Shown here in pieces: positions 50,645 to 59,077 of a stretch of 64,000 nucleotides of DNA. The stretch lies in assembly GCA_018823835.1 (NCBI GenBank), contig JAHJHT010000002.1:248001-312000 (forward strand). Direction: 5' to 3'. A program made the position numbers and the translations under genes. How positions within the stretch are numbered: the stretch's first letter is position 1; each line of letters begins with the position of its first letter. The DNA comes from Alphaproteobacteria bacterium. Its GTDB lineage: Bacteria > Pseudomonadota > Alphaproteobacteria > Rhizobiales > Rhizobiaceae. The notes below the pieces were generated by a model, which searched no databases, was not told the DNA's origin, and worked only from the letters and a program-made list of their open reading frames with translations.

Positions 50645-51412
50645 GTGATACCTTCAGCGAAGTTTTCAGACCTCGAGGACGCCTCTGTCCTTATCACCGG
50701 GGGCGGAAGTGGCATCGGCGCCGCCCTTACGGAAGGATTTGCCCTGCAGGGGAGCAAGGTCGCCTTCATCGACATCGCCGACGAGCCGAGCCGAGAACTC
50801 TGCGACCGCGTCGAGAAATCCGCCGGCAGACGGCCTCTCTATCTCAACGCCGACCTGCGTGACATTGATGCTCTGCGGGCAGCGGTTACCGCTGCGTCCG
50901 AGGCGCATGGGCCGATTACAGTGCTGATCAACAACGCGGCCTATGACCAGCGCCACACGGTCGACGCGGTAACACCGGACTTCTGGGATGAAAACCAGGC
51001 GATCAACCTGCGCCCGCATTTCTTCACCGCGCAGGCCGTGGCGCCGGGAATGAAAAAGGCCGGCAAGGGTTCGATCATCAACTTCACCTCGACCTCCTTC
51101 ATGATGAACAACCCCGACATGCCGTCCTACACGGCCGCAAAGGCCGGCATCATCGGCCTCACCAAGGGACTTGCAGGAAGGCTCGGCTATGACGGTATCC
51201 GGGTCAATGCGGTGGCGCCCGGCTGGGTCATTACCGAGCGCCAGCGCAAGCTTTGGGTTACCCAGGCATCCCTCAAGGCGCATGTCGACAAGCAGAGCAT
51301 CCATCAGGTCATGTATCCCGACGACCTCGTGGGCCCCTGCCTTTTCCTGGCATCCGATGCCGCACGCATGGTTTCGGCCCAGACGCTGGTCGTCGACGGG
51401 GGATACCTATGA
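50645..51412 (+). CDS. Short-chain dehydrogenase/reductase, probable sugar or sugar-acid dehydrogenase
   Basis: 255 residues from a GTG at 50645, favoured by AGGGAGG ten bases upstream; the open frame begins at 50510. NAD(P) motif TGGGSGIG, the NNAA segment, and the catalytic Ser plus Tyr-x3-Lys in SYTAAKAGI are all present, and the end reads VVDGGYL. Together with the SMP-30 lactonase next door it suggests oxidation of an aldose to lactone and then aldonate, but the substrate is not shown. Confidence 0.88.
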   Translation: MIPSAKFSDLEDASVLITGGGSGIGAALTEGFALQGSKVAFIDIADEPSRELCDRVEKSAGRRPLYLNADLRDIDALRAAVTAASEAHGPITVLINNAAYDQRHTVDAVTPDFWDENQAINLRPHFFTAQAVAPGMKKAGKGSIINFTSTSFMMNNPDMPSYTAAKAGIIGLTKGLAGRLGYDGIRVNAVAPGWVITERQRKLWVTQASLKAHVDKQSIHQVMYPDDLVGPCLFLASDAARMVSAQTLVVDGGYL

Positions 51413-51516
51413 ACCAGACGATGCTTGCCGCTTTCACAGCGCCCGTGCGAACGCCGAAGGGGCGGCGGGTGCAGGCGCCCACGCCATGCGCACGGCTTCG
51501 GGCGCATCGGCGGTGA
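51409..51516 (+). CDS. Doubtful 35-codon ORF overlapping the SDR stop
   Basis: Starts at an ATG overlapping the SDR stop by four bases (ATGA), which is the form of a coupled gene, but encodes only 35 residues rich in Ala, Pro and Arg and has no recognised domain. The remaining 80 bases to the SMP-30 start carry no gene. It could be a remnant of a lost gene or chance. Not recommended as a real gene without expression data. Confidence 0.2.
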   Translation: MNQTMLAAFTAPVRTPKGRRVQAPTPCARLRAHRR

Positions 51517-51595
51517 AGTTCTTGCTGGCGAGCGCACCGGGGCAAAGCGGCAGTTCGGCGGCGCCCCGGGATAAAGTCTTTGAGGGAGCCGACAC

Positions 51596-52471
51596 GTGAA
51601 CACACCCGTCTCAATCCTGTCCGATATCGAGTGCCAGCTCGGCGAAGGGCCGACCTACGACCCGAACACGGGAACCTTGTTCTGGTTCGACATCACCGGC
51701 AGAAGACTACTCGAGAAGCCGATGCCGGGCGGCGGCGTCAAGGTCCACAAGCTGCCGGAGATGACGAGCGCGCTGGCCGTGATTGACGACGGCCGCCAGC
51801 TCCTCGCCACAGAGACCGGACTGCATGTACGCGATATCCGTTCGGGCGAGATCACCCCGCACAGGGCGATCGAGGCAGACAATCCGGTCACGCGTTCCAA
51901 TGATTGCCGGGTGCATCCGTCGGGTGCGTTCTGGGTCGGCACGATGGGCAAGAAGGCGGAAAAGAAGGTGGGCGCAATCTACTGGTATTTTCGCGGCGAG
52001 CTTCGCACGCTCTATGCCGGCATCACCATTCCCAACTCGATATGCTTCTCGCCCGACGGCGCGACCGCCTACTTTACCGACACCGACCTCAATCTCCTGA
52101 TGCGGGTCGACTGCGATCCGCTCTCGGGACTGCCGCACGGCGAACCGTCAGTGTTCTTCGATCAGAGCGGTGGCACCGGCGGCCTCGACGGATCGGTCGT
52201 TGATGCCGATGGCGTCCTGTGGAACGCGCGTTGGGGCGCGGCAAGCCTTGATGCCTATGCACCCGACGGAAGGCGTGTCAGGTCGGTCGCGATACCGGCG
52301 CGGCAGACTACCTGTCCTGTCTTCGTCGGTCCCAGAGCCGACCGCATCGCCGTGACCTCGGCCTGGCAGGACATGGACGCCGGAGCCCGTGATGGCGATC
52401 CGCATGCCGGCAAGACATTCCTGGTCGAGCTGCCGGTCAACGGCCGGTTCGATCCGCGCGTCGCCATCTGA
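51596..52471 (+). CDS. SMP-30/gluconolactonase-family sugar lactonase
   Basis: 291 residues, six-bladed propeller of the SMP-30 family. Metal ligands: Glu in LGEGPTYD, Asn/Asp in SNDCRVHPSGAFWVGTMG, Asn in IPNSICFSPDG, and Asp in LDGSVVDADGVLWNARWG. It hydrolyses sugar lactones, likely downstream of the SDR. AGGGAG sits about ten bases before the ATG. The ATP-grasp gene follows at 18 bases, so the two are probably co-transcribed. Confidence 0.9.
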   Translation: MNTPVSILSDIECQLGEGPTYDPNTGTLFWFDITGRRLLEKPMPGGGVKVHKLPEMTSALAVIDDGRQLLATETGLHVRDIRSGEITPHRAIEADNPVTRSNDCRVHPSGAFWVGTMGKKAEKKVGAIYWYFRGELRTLYAGITIPNSICFSPDGATAYFTDTDLNLLMRVDCDPLSGLPHGEPSVFFDQSGGTGGLDGSVVDADGVLWNARWGAASLDAYAPDGRRVRSVAIPARQTTCPVFVGPRADRIAVTSAWQDMDAGARDGDPHAGKTFLVELPVNGRFDPRVAI

Positions 52472-52489
52472 CAGCAGAGGTTCGCGCGC

Positions 52490-53545
52490 ATGAGCAACAA
52501 CAGGCCCAGACTGGTCCTCGTCTATGAACCGGAGGAGGCCTGCCGCGCGCGGCTAAGGCAGGATGGGTTCGCCGAACGACAGGCGCTGGAAATCTCGTCG
52601 TACCTCGCGCAAGCAACCGATCTCGCGCCCGAATTCGGCGCCATCGGTGCGGCTTGCAACGAGCGTGGACTGGGTTTCGAGGCAGTCGCGCTCGACGACG
52701 CGCCGGCGGAGCTTGCGCGCCAGTCCGTGCAGCCGACACTCGTCTGGACCCTGACTGACGGGATTGCCTACTTCCGCGGCAGCGCAGGACCGATGCTGGC
52801 GCGGCTGAACGGACTGCGAACGCTCGGTGCCGACGATTCCCTGTTCTCGCTTTGTCAGGACAAATTCCGCTCCGGCGCGGTGCTCGCCGCGCTCGGCCTC
52901 CCGGTTCCTCCAGCGGGGCTCGCCCGCGACGGGCAATGGCTGGTCGAGCCGCCAACCTCGGCGCGCGGCTATTTCGTCAAGCCCAACCGACTTGGCGCCA
53001 AGATCGGCATCTGGCCGGATTCGCGCACCGACGCGCTTGATCACGCGCTTGATCTCAGCCGACGTGTCCATTCGGCCTATCGCGACAGCGTGGTCGTGCA
53101 ACCCTATGTCCCGGGCCGAAACGTGCGGGCGAGTTTCCTCGGCGTCGAGCCTGGCGCAGGGATCGAGGCGCTCGGCATCTTCTTCGTCGATTCCGGCGAC
53201 GACTTCCAGACAATGGACGACAGCATGGCGCTCTATGGCGAAACCGGCAGCCAGGCGGCCGCAGACGGCAGGTACCGCGAACCGGTGCTGGTTGCCGTTG
53301 CTGACAGCCAGCCCGGAGCGGCACAGAAGATTCGCGAGATTGCGGCCGGCATGATGAGCGGGCTCGGCCTGCGCGACGTCTATTCTGCCGACTTCAGGGT
53401 AGAGCCGGACGACACCGTACACCTCATCGAGTTCGAGGTCTGTCCGGGCCTGCCCTGCTTCGATTTCCGCGACTACTGCCGCTCGGTATGGGGTCTAGAC
53501 CTGGCCGATGCAATGGCGGCAACCGCCGCAGCCAGGCTCCTCTGA
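52490..53545 (+). CDS. Ddl-like ATP-grasp ligase of unknown substrate
   Basis: 351 residues. AGAGG lies ten bases before the ATG. The layout resembles D-Ala-D-Ala ligase: a pre-ATP-grasp domain (about 1-105), then ATP-grasp core. YFVKPNRLGAKIG has the ATP-binding Lys164; VVVQPYVPGRNVR is the hinge, with Gln204 where Glu is usual; YSADFRVEPDD gives Asp301; and LIEFEVCPGLP has Glu314 and Glu316 where Ddl has Glu and Asn. So ATP and magnesium binding are plausible, the ligase substrate is unknown. It follows the lactonase closely; the partner gene is not evident. Probably not a housekeeping Ddl. Confidence 0.75.
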   Translation: MSNNRPRLVLVYEPEEACRARLRQDGFAERQALEISSYLAQATDLAPEFGAIGAACNERGLGFEAVALDDAPAELARQSVQPTLVWTLTDGIAYFRGSAGPMLARLNGLRTLGADDSLFSLCQDKFRSGAVLAALGLPVPPAGLARDGQWLVEPPTSARGYFVKPNRLGAKIGIWPDSRTDALDHALDLSRRVHSAYRDSVVVQPYVPGRNVRASFLGVEPGAGIEALGIFFVDSGDDFQTMDDSMALYGETGSQAAADGRYREPVLVAVADSQPGAAQKIREIAAGMMSGLGLRDVYSADFRVEPDDTVHLIEFEVCPGLPCFDFRDYCRSVWGLDLADAMAATAAARLL

Positions 53546-53552
53546 CGTTCGA

Positions 53553-53903
53553 TCAGGCCTTGGCCATGCAGATCTTGGTGACGCCCTTGTCGATGAAGCC
53601 GAGCTTCTTGGCAGCCGCCTTCGACAGGTCGATCATGCGCCCCTTGATGAAGGGCCCGCGGTCATTGATGCGCACGACGACGGACTTGCCGTTGCGCTGA
53701 TTGGTAACCTTCAGCTTGGTGCCGAACGGCAATGTCCGGTGCGCGGCCGTCAGTTCGGCCGGGTTCATCTGCTCGCCCGATGCCGTTTGCGAATAAAGCG
53801 CATACCAGGAGGCACTGCCGCACTGGGCGGAAGCGGGCGTCGCGCCCGAAAAAAGTACAGCCGTCAACGCGGCCGCAGTCACTGCGGCTTTCATACCCAT
53901 CAT
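53553..53903 (-). CDS. Small RlpA-like (double-psi beta-barrel) exported protein
   Basis: 116 residues (a start at 53894 is also possible). A signal peptide ends near ASAQC. The barrel contains [27 protein letters not shown] and [12 protein letters not shown], with the catalytic Asp of RlpA lytic transglycosylases. It lacks the SPOR domain of E. coli RlpA and has a Cys pair (CGSAS and KICMAKA) near both ends that could form a disulfide. Convergent with the ATP-grasp gene. Confidence 0.9.
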   Translation of the reverse strand: MMGMKAAVTAAALTAVLFSGATPASAQCGSASWYALYSQTASGEQMNPAELTAAHRTLPFGTKLKVTNQRNGKSVVVRINDRGPFIKGRMIDLSKAAAKKLGFIDKGVTKICMAKA

Positions 53904-54144
53904 CCTTGAAAACTCTCCGTCCTAACTCGCGGGCGTTGCTAGCGGGCGACTAAGGCAACAATTGAGGCAGGGATCGGGCAGTTCCGTGACTGGTCCACAC
54001 GTTTCTCAACCGAGCGAAACACTTCGTCAGACGCGGGATATGCTATTGCCGCCGCCACGTCTGGAAACGCAGCAGCAATTCTTCTGGTAATATCCTGAAC
54101 GGATGTCGCGTCATCGCCGCGGCATCTTCGGACGAGGCAGCCGC

Positions 54145-55086
54145 CTAAAGTCGGCCGATTCGCTCGATCAGAAGCTCGAAAAATCCCTCGTGATCGATGT
54201 CGCGCATGAAGGTAGCGTTCTTCGGACGCTTGGTGACGCCCCACCAGTCGGCGACCGTCATGCCCATGGTCAGTTCGGAGGCGGTCTCGACCGTGACGTT
54301 GCAGAAACGGCCGGAGAAAAGCTCCGGCTTCAGCAGCCAGGCGATCACGCAGGGATCGTGCAGCGGCCCACCGTCGGTGCCGTATTTCTGCTCGTCGAAG
54401 CGCTCGAAGAATTCGAGCATGTCGGCCACCGCGACGCAGACCCTGGTGCCGCGGTTGCGGAAGGCCGCCGTCCGCTTGGCCGTCGTCAGCGCCTTGTGGG
54501 TGCAGTCGAGCGGCATCATGACGATTGGAACGCCGGACTTCAGCACCACGTCGGCGGCGTGCGGGTCGACATAGATGTTGAACTCGGCCGTCGGCGTCAC
54601 ATTGCCGCCCTCGAAGAAACCGCCGCCCATCAGCACGATCTGCTTGATGCGCGGCGCGATCTTGGGCTCGCGGTTAAGCGCCTGCGCGACATTGGTGAGC
54701 GGGCCGAGAGCGCAAAGCGTCACCGTGCCGCTTTCCTCGCGCATCAGCGTCTCCACGATGAAGTCGACGGCATGCTGCGGCTGCAGGGGCATGGTCGGTT
54801 CGGCCAGTTGCGGGCCGTTGAGGCCGGTCTTGCCGTGCACTTCCTCGGCAGTGACGAGTTGGCGCACCATCGGGCGTATGGCGCCGGAAAAAACCTTCGT
54901 TTCCGGCTTGCCCGCGAGTTCGCAGATCTTCCGCGCATTCTTCTCGGTCAGCCTGAGCGGCACGTTGCCGGCGACCGCGGTGATGCCCAGCACATCAATC
55001 TCGGGACTCGCCAAGGCCAGCAGAATGGCGACTGCGTCGTCCTGGCCGGGGTCGGTGTCGATGATGATGGGCATGGAGGAAGGCAT
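54145..55086 (-). CDS. Inosine-uridine-preferring nucleoside hydrolase
   Basis: 313 residues from the ATG at 55086 (AAGGAAAC upstream). The calcium-binding motif DTDPGQDDA starts at residue ~9. NVTPTAEFNIYVDPHAAD contributes to substrate binding, and the fourth Asp is in HDPCVIAWLLKP. It releases ribose from nucleosides; specificity among purine, pyrimidine or nicotinamide ribosides is not clear. Divergent from hsp20, with the RpoH promoter in between. Confidence 0.92.
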   Translation of the reverse strand: MPSSMPIIIDTDPGQDDAVAILLALASPEIDVLGITAVAGNVPLRLTEKNARKICELAGKPETKVFSGAIRPMVRQLVTAEEVHGKTGLNGPQLAEPTMPLQPQHAVDFIVETLMREESGTVTLCALGPLTNVAQALNREPKIAPRIKQIVLMGGGFFEGGNVTPTAEFNIYVDPHAADVVLKSGVPIVMMPLDCTHKALTTAKRTAAFRNRGTRVCVAVADMLEFFERFDEQKYGTDGGPLHDPCVIAWLLKPELFSGRFCNVTVETASELTMGMTVADWWGVTKRPKNATFMRDIDHEGFFELLIERIGRL

Positions 55087-55118
55087 GATGTTTCCTTGTA
55101 ATGCGGCGTCTGAAAAGG

Positions 55119-55147
55119 CTTGAAGTTGAGTTTGGCTGGAACCATAT
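55119..55147 (+). promoter_or_regulatory. RpoH (sigma-32) type promoter of the Hsp20 gene
   Basis: CTTGAA at 55119-55124 and CCATAT at 55142-55147, spacer 17, matching the alphaproteobacterial heat-shock consensus. It points at the Hsp20 gene, giving a leader of about 60 bases. Confidence 0.75.
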
Positions 55148-55160
55148 CTCTGGTCAGTGT

Positions 55161-55206
55161 GAAAGATGCCTTTCGGGTCTTTCGCTATTATGTCGCTCGC
55201 AGAGGA
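55161..55206 (+). promoter_or_regulatory. Possible RNA thermometer in the Hsp20 leader
   Basis: Two hairpins can be drawn. The first pairs GAAAG (55161-55165) with CTTTC (55170-55174). The second pairs 55178-55185 with 55199-55206, burying the AGAGGA ribosome site through a weak helix of G-U pairs and one mismatch. Such weak occlusion is the form of ROSE-type thermosensors in rhizobial small heat-shock genes. It was folded by eye only. Confidence 0.4.
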
Positions 55207-55216
55207 CACCGTAACG

Positions 55217-55642
55217 ATGAGCCGTATGACGCCTTTTTCGAGTCCGCTCTTGCTCGGCTTCGATGCCATGGAAAAGACGCTCGAACGCCTGTCCAAGACC
55301 GGCGATTCCTATCCGCCCTACAATATCGAACGGCTGCATGGAACCGATGGAACCGCACAGCAGTTGAGAATTACGCTGGCGGTGGCAGGGTTCGCCGAGG
55401 AAGACCTCGAAGTCACAACCGAGGAGAACCAATTGGTGGTGCGGGGAAGGCAGACCGACGAAACCGAACGGGACTATCTGCATCGCGGAATAGCTGCGCG
55501 ACAGTTCCAGCGCTGCTTCGTGCTGGCGGATGGAATGCGGGTAACGGCCGCTGAACTGAAGAACGGCCTGCTGGCGATTGATCTCGACCGACCAGAACCG
55601 CAGAAGCTGGTACAAAAAATAAACATTTCGGTGAAAGACTGA
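55217..55642 (+). CDS. Small heat shock protein, Hsp20 family
   Basis: 141 residues from the ATG at 55217. The alpha-crystallin domain spans about 40-130: YNIERLHG, LRITLAVAGFAEEDLEV and the terminal LKNGLLAIDLDRPEP. The N terminus MSRMTPFSSPLLLGFDAMEK is typical of rhizobial class A Hsp20. A chaperone that holds unfolding proteins. A RpoH-type promoter and a leader capable of pairing its ribosome site lie upstream. A DUF1150 gene follows. Confidence 0.95.
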   Translation: MSRMTPFSSPLLLGFDAMEKTLERLSKTGDSYPPYNIERLHGTDGTAQQLRITLAVAGFAEEDLEVTTEENQLVVRGRQTDETERDYLHRGIAARQFQRCFVLADGMRVTAAELKNGLLAIDLDRPEPQKLVQKINISVKD

Positions 55643-55714
55643 TCTCGTCCTGCTCCGAAATATTGGCTCGATGGCGGGTCGGTCGGAATGACGCCCCGCA
55701 AACTGGAGGCTAGC

Positions 55715-55972
55715 ATGACCCATAGTGACGAAACCCAGACCTTCACGCAGTCTGACCTCGCCCATCTCGGCGAGGGCACGGTGGCCTATCTTCGCGAAAT
55801 CGGCAGCGACGAGCTGATGGGCAAGTTCCCGAACCTGCCCGAAATCGCCCCGAACACCAAGCTTTGGGCGCTGTTTGCAGCCAATGGCCAGCCGATCCTG
55901 CTGTCCGACGCTCGTGAACGCGCGATCGCCGGAGCGTTCGAAAACGACCTTACGCCGGTCAGCATTCACTGA
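55715..55972 (+). CDS. DUF1150-family protein
   Basis: 85 residues from the ATG at 55715, with TGGAGG six bases upstream (an ATG at 55688 is open but without such a site). LGEGTVAYLREIGSDEL and KLWALFAANGQPILLSDAR mark the DUF1150 family. Function unknown. It follows Hsp20 by 72 bases, a pairing that recurs in this order. A G/C hairpin (55975-55991) lies just after the stop, between it and the convergent ptsN, without a T tract. Confidence 0.88.
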   Translation: MTHSDETQTFTQSDLAHLGEGTVAYLREIGSDELMGKFPNLPEIAPNTKLWALFAANGQPILLSDARERAIAGAFENDLTPVSIH

Positions 55973-56015
55973 CCGGGGCCGGTCAGGCCCCGCTGGTCTG
56001 ACAGCAAGCATCGAT

Positions 56016-56480
56016 TCAGGCTGCTTTCGACCCTTGGGTCTCTGACAGCAACGCATGAATGGCGGTGGCGTCACGGGTACCGCGTACCTTCGCCACCGTA
56101 TCCGCGTCGCGTAGCACCCGGGCGATACGCGACAAAGCCTTCAGATGATCCGCCCCGGCTCCCTCCGGGGCGAGAAGCAAGAACACCAGATCGACCGGCT
56201 GATCATCCAGCGCCTCGAAGTCGATCGGCGTTTCCAGCCTCGCGAAAACACCGCTGATCTGCTCGACTCCGCCAAGCTTGCCGTGCGGTATCGCGATGCC
56301 GTTGCCGACGCCCGTCGAACCCAGGCGCTCGCGCTGCAAGATCGTGTCGAAGATTTCGCGCTCCGGAATGCCCGTAATGGCTGATGCGCGCTCGGCCAGA
56401 AGCTGCAGAAGCTGCTTCTTCGAATTGGCCTTCAGCGCTGGCATGATTGCGGGAACTTCGATGAGATCACTGAGATCCAT
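56016..56480 (-). CDS. ptsN: PTS IIA-like nitrogen-regulatory protein PtsN
   Basis: 154 residues from the ATG at 56480. The phosphorylated His is in GNGIAIPHGKLG. Family block LLAPEGAGADHLKALSRIARVL. Part of the PTS-Ntr chain that links nitrogen and potassium status to metabolism. It lies downstream of hpf and rpoN, as in other proteobacteria. PtsP and NPr genes are outside the window. Confidence 0.95.
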   Translation of the reverse strand: MDLSDLIEVPAIMPALKANSKKQLLQLLAERASAITGIPEREIFDTILQRERLGSTGVGNGIAIPHGKLGGVEQISGVFARLETPIDFEALDDQPVDLVFLLLAPEGAGADHLKALSRIARVLRDADTVAKVRGTRDATAIHALLSETQGSKAA

Positions 56481-56530
56481 TGCAAAAATCCTCGTGGTCT
56501 TTCCGGCCATCGCCGGGAGACGCATTTTCG

Positions 56531-57109
56531 TCAGGCCGACAAGGCCGTTGACGGGTCGATCCAGCCAATATTTCCGTCGCCGCGGCGGTAGACGATATTG
56601 ACCTGGTTGTTGCCGGCATTGCGAAACACAAAGACCGGGCTGTCCTTCGTGTCCAGTTCGATGATGGCGTTCGCCACCGACATGGTCCGCAGCGACAGCG
56701 TTGATTCGGCGACGACGGCGGGTGCGAAGTCTTCCGGCACCTCCTCATCCTCGTCGGCCACAGGCGCCATCACCCGATAAGCCATGTCTTCCTTTAGATT
56801 GGCGTTTGCGGCCGAATCATATGACTTCAGGCGGCGCTTGTAGCGCCTGAGTCGCTTCTCGATTCGGTCGGAAGCAGCCTCAAAGGCTGCCTGAGGGTCA
56901 TAGGCCTCGCCTGCAGCCTGCAGGTCCATGCCGCTGTCCAGGAAGATGACGCAGTCAGCCGAAAAGCGAGATCCCGACTTTTCCACCGTCACATGCCCGG
57001 AAAAGCCGCCGTCGAAGTACTTTTCGACCGCGTCGCCGATCCGGCTTTCGATGCGCGTACGGAACGCATCGCCTATGTCCATGTGCTTACCCGAGATCCG
57101 CAGGCTCAT
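56531..57109 (-). CDS. hpf: Long-form ribosome hibernation promoting factor
   Basis: 192 residues. The N-terminal HPF/YfiA domain covers about 1-100 and the C-terminal dimerisation domain ends FVFRNAGNNQVNIVYRRGDG. The long form drives 100S ribosome dimers by itself, unlike short HPF plus RMF of E. coli. It lies between rpoN and ptsN. Confidence 0.95.
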   Translation of the reverse strand: MSLRISGKHMDIGDAFRTRIESRIGDAVEKYFDGGFSGHVTVEKSGSRFSADCVIFLDSGMDLQAAGEAYDPQAAFEAASDRIEKRLRRYKRRLKSYDSAANANLKEDMAYRVMAPVADEDEEVPEDFAPAVVAESTLSLRTMSVANAIIELDTKDSPVFVFRNAGNNQVNIVYRRGDGNIGWIDPSTALSA

Positions 57110-57353
57110 TTTGTTATCGACCTTCCCTGTTCAGACTCTGGATGTCCGAGAGTTTATACTCGTGGCGGATGCACACAAGCTTCGCAGCGGCACCCAGGCC
57201 GATTTACGGTTCGAACTTTCTGGTTGATCAACAAGCCGTTTCGGACGGCGCCTTCAACAGTCAGGCCATCTGCCCTGTCCATGCGGGCGGGCTTCTAGTC
57301 ACTTCATCGAGGAATGTCAATGAAGCTTGGGCAGGGCGGAATCCGGCGCAGAA

Positions 57354-58880
57354 TTAGCGTCCGGCGGTCGCCAGGGCCCGTTTTTCGCGGCGGCGCTGCA
57401 CGGAGGACGGAATGCTCATGCCTTCCCGATACTTGGCCACGGTCCGACGCGCGATGTCGATGCCACTTTTCCTCAACATATCCACAATCGCGTCGTCGGA
57501 GAGCACATTTGCGGGCCGCTCCTCGTCGATCATCTGCTTTATGCGGTCGCGCACCGATTCCGACGAATGGGCGTCGCCGCCGCCCGATGCGGCAATCGAG
57601 ACCGTGAAGAAATAGCGCAGTTCAAACACGCCGCGCGGCGTCAGCATGTACTTGTTGGCGGTTACGCGGCTGACCGTCGATTCATGCATGCCGATGGCGT
57701 CAGCAACCGTGCGCAGGTTGAGCGGGCGCAGGTGGCGCACGCCATGGACCAGAAAGTCGTCCTGCTGCCTTACGATTTCCGATGTCACCTTGAGTATCGT
57801 CTTGGCACGCTGGTCGAGGCTGCGCGTCAGCCAGTTGGCGTTCTGCAAGCACTCGGACAGGAAATCGCGTTCCGCCGGGTTCTTGGTCTGGCCCGATACC
57901 TGGGCGAAATAGATGTTGTCCACAAGCACGCGGGGAAGCGTCTCGGGGTTGAGCTCGACGGTCCAGCTGCCGTCACTTGCGGCGCGCACCTCGACATCGG
58001 CGACGATGGCGTCCGTGTGACCGCCGGTAAAGCCGGTTCCGGGCCGCGGGTCGAGCAGCCTGATCTCGGCCATCATGTCGAGAAGGTCTTCCTCGTCGAC
58101 CCCGCACAGGCGCTTGAGCGCGGAAAAGTCGCGGCGTGCCAGCATTTCGAGGTTGCCGAGCAGCGTCTGCATTGCAGGATCCAGCCGGTCACGCTGCGCC
58201 AGTTGCAGCGCCAGGCATTCGGCAAGGTCGCGGGCGAATATTCCCGCTGGTTCGAATGTCTGGCAGATGGCGAGCACCTTTTCGAACTCTTCGACCTCGA
58301 CGCCCAGGCGCTCCACGATGTCGGCGAAATCTGCCCGCAGGTAGCCGCCTTCGTCGAGGTTGTCGGCCAGTTCGCGCGCAATCAGACGGGCAGCCGGCTC
58401 TGCGAAAGCGAAGGCGATCTGCTCCCCGACATGGTCGCGCAGAGTGACGGCGCTGGCCGCCATGTCGTCCATGTCGAACGGATCGCCTGAACCGCCGGCA
58501 TTGCCGTTGCTGCCGCTGCCGGCCGATTTCCACTGTGCTGTCAGGTCCGGGCCGAGGCGCTCGCCCGTGCCCGGATCGTCCGGGAAAACGTTCTCAAGCG
58601 AACTGTCGAGCTTGTCGGCCATCGCCTTGGACGTCCAGGCCGGCTCTCCGTCCTGCCAGTCGTCGTCGCCCTGATCGCTGCTGCTCTTCTGCAACTGATC
58701 GGTGGCCGCATCGTCGCGCGGCTCGGCGCGGTCGATCAGCGGGTTGCGCTCGATCTCCTCGTCGACGAACTGCTCGAGCTCGCGATGCGTCATCTGCAGC
58801 AGCTTGATCGACTGCATCAGCTGCGGCGTCATGACCAGCGACTGCGACTGCCTAAGCTGCAATTTGGCGGAAAGCGCCAT
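57354..58880 (-). CDS. rpoN: RNA polymerase sigma-54 factor
   Basis: 508 residues from the ATG at 58880; the frame is open to 58937. Region I has LQLRQSQSLVMTPQLMQSIKLLQ, region II is acidic (residues ~60-150), and region III has the RpoN box ARRTVAKYRE near the C terminus, plus an HTH around SRVTANKYM. It needs enhancer-binding activators and reads -24/-12 promoters, for example nitrogen fixation or dicarboxylate uptake in rhizobia. Order lptB-rpoN-hpf-ptsN is conserved. Confidence 0.97.
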   Translation of the reverse strand: MALSAKLQLRQSQSLVMTPQLMQSIKLLQMTHRELEQFVDEEIERNPLIDRAEPRDDAATDQLQKSSSDQGDDDWQDGEPAWTSKAMADKLDSSLENVFPDDPGTGERLGPDLTAQWKSAGSGSNGNAGGSGDPFDMDDMAASAVTLRDHVGEQIAFAFAEPAARLIARELADNLDEGGYLRADFADIVERLGVEVEEFEKVLAICQTFEPAGIFARDLAECLALQLAQRDRLDPAMQTLLGNLEMLARRDFSALKRLCGVDEEDLLDMMAEIRLLDPRPGTGFTGGHTDAIVADVEVRAASDGSWTVELNPETLPRVLVDNIYFAQVSGQTKNPAERDFLSECLQNANWLTRSLDQRAKTILKVTSEIVRQQDDFLVHGVRHLRPLNLRTVADAIGMHESTVSRVTANKYMLTPRGVFELRYFFTVSIAASGGGDAHSSESVRDRIKQMIDEERPANVLSDDAIVDMLRKSGIDIARRTVAKYREGMSIPSSVQRRREKRALATAGR

Positions 58881-59077
58881 TACCCGATACATCCCCGTGC
58901 AACCGTCTCCCCGGCAGCGAGAGGCTCCAGGTGACAATTATGCGACCGGTCATAAAAACTGGCCCGGCTTTTGCTTGTCAAGGCGAATGACTAGCAGGGA
59001 CCGCTTACCGGGGGGTTATTGGGGTCGATAGAATGGTTTTCGACCCGTCCAGCGGTGGAAAACGGGAGTGGCTCGCC

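Noticed and set aside
54103-55101. Plus-strand open frame of 332 codons opposite the nucleoside hydrolase
   Set aside because: Antisense to a clear IUNH with intact metal motif.
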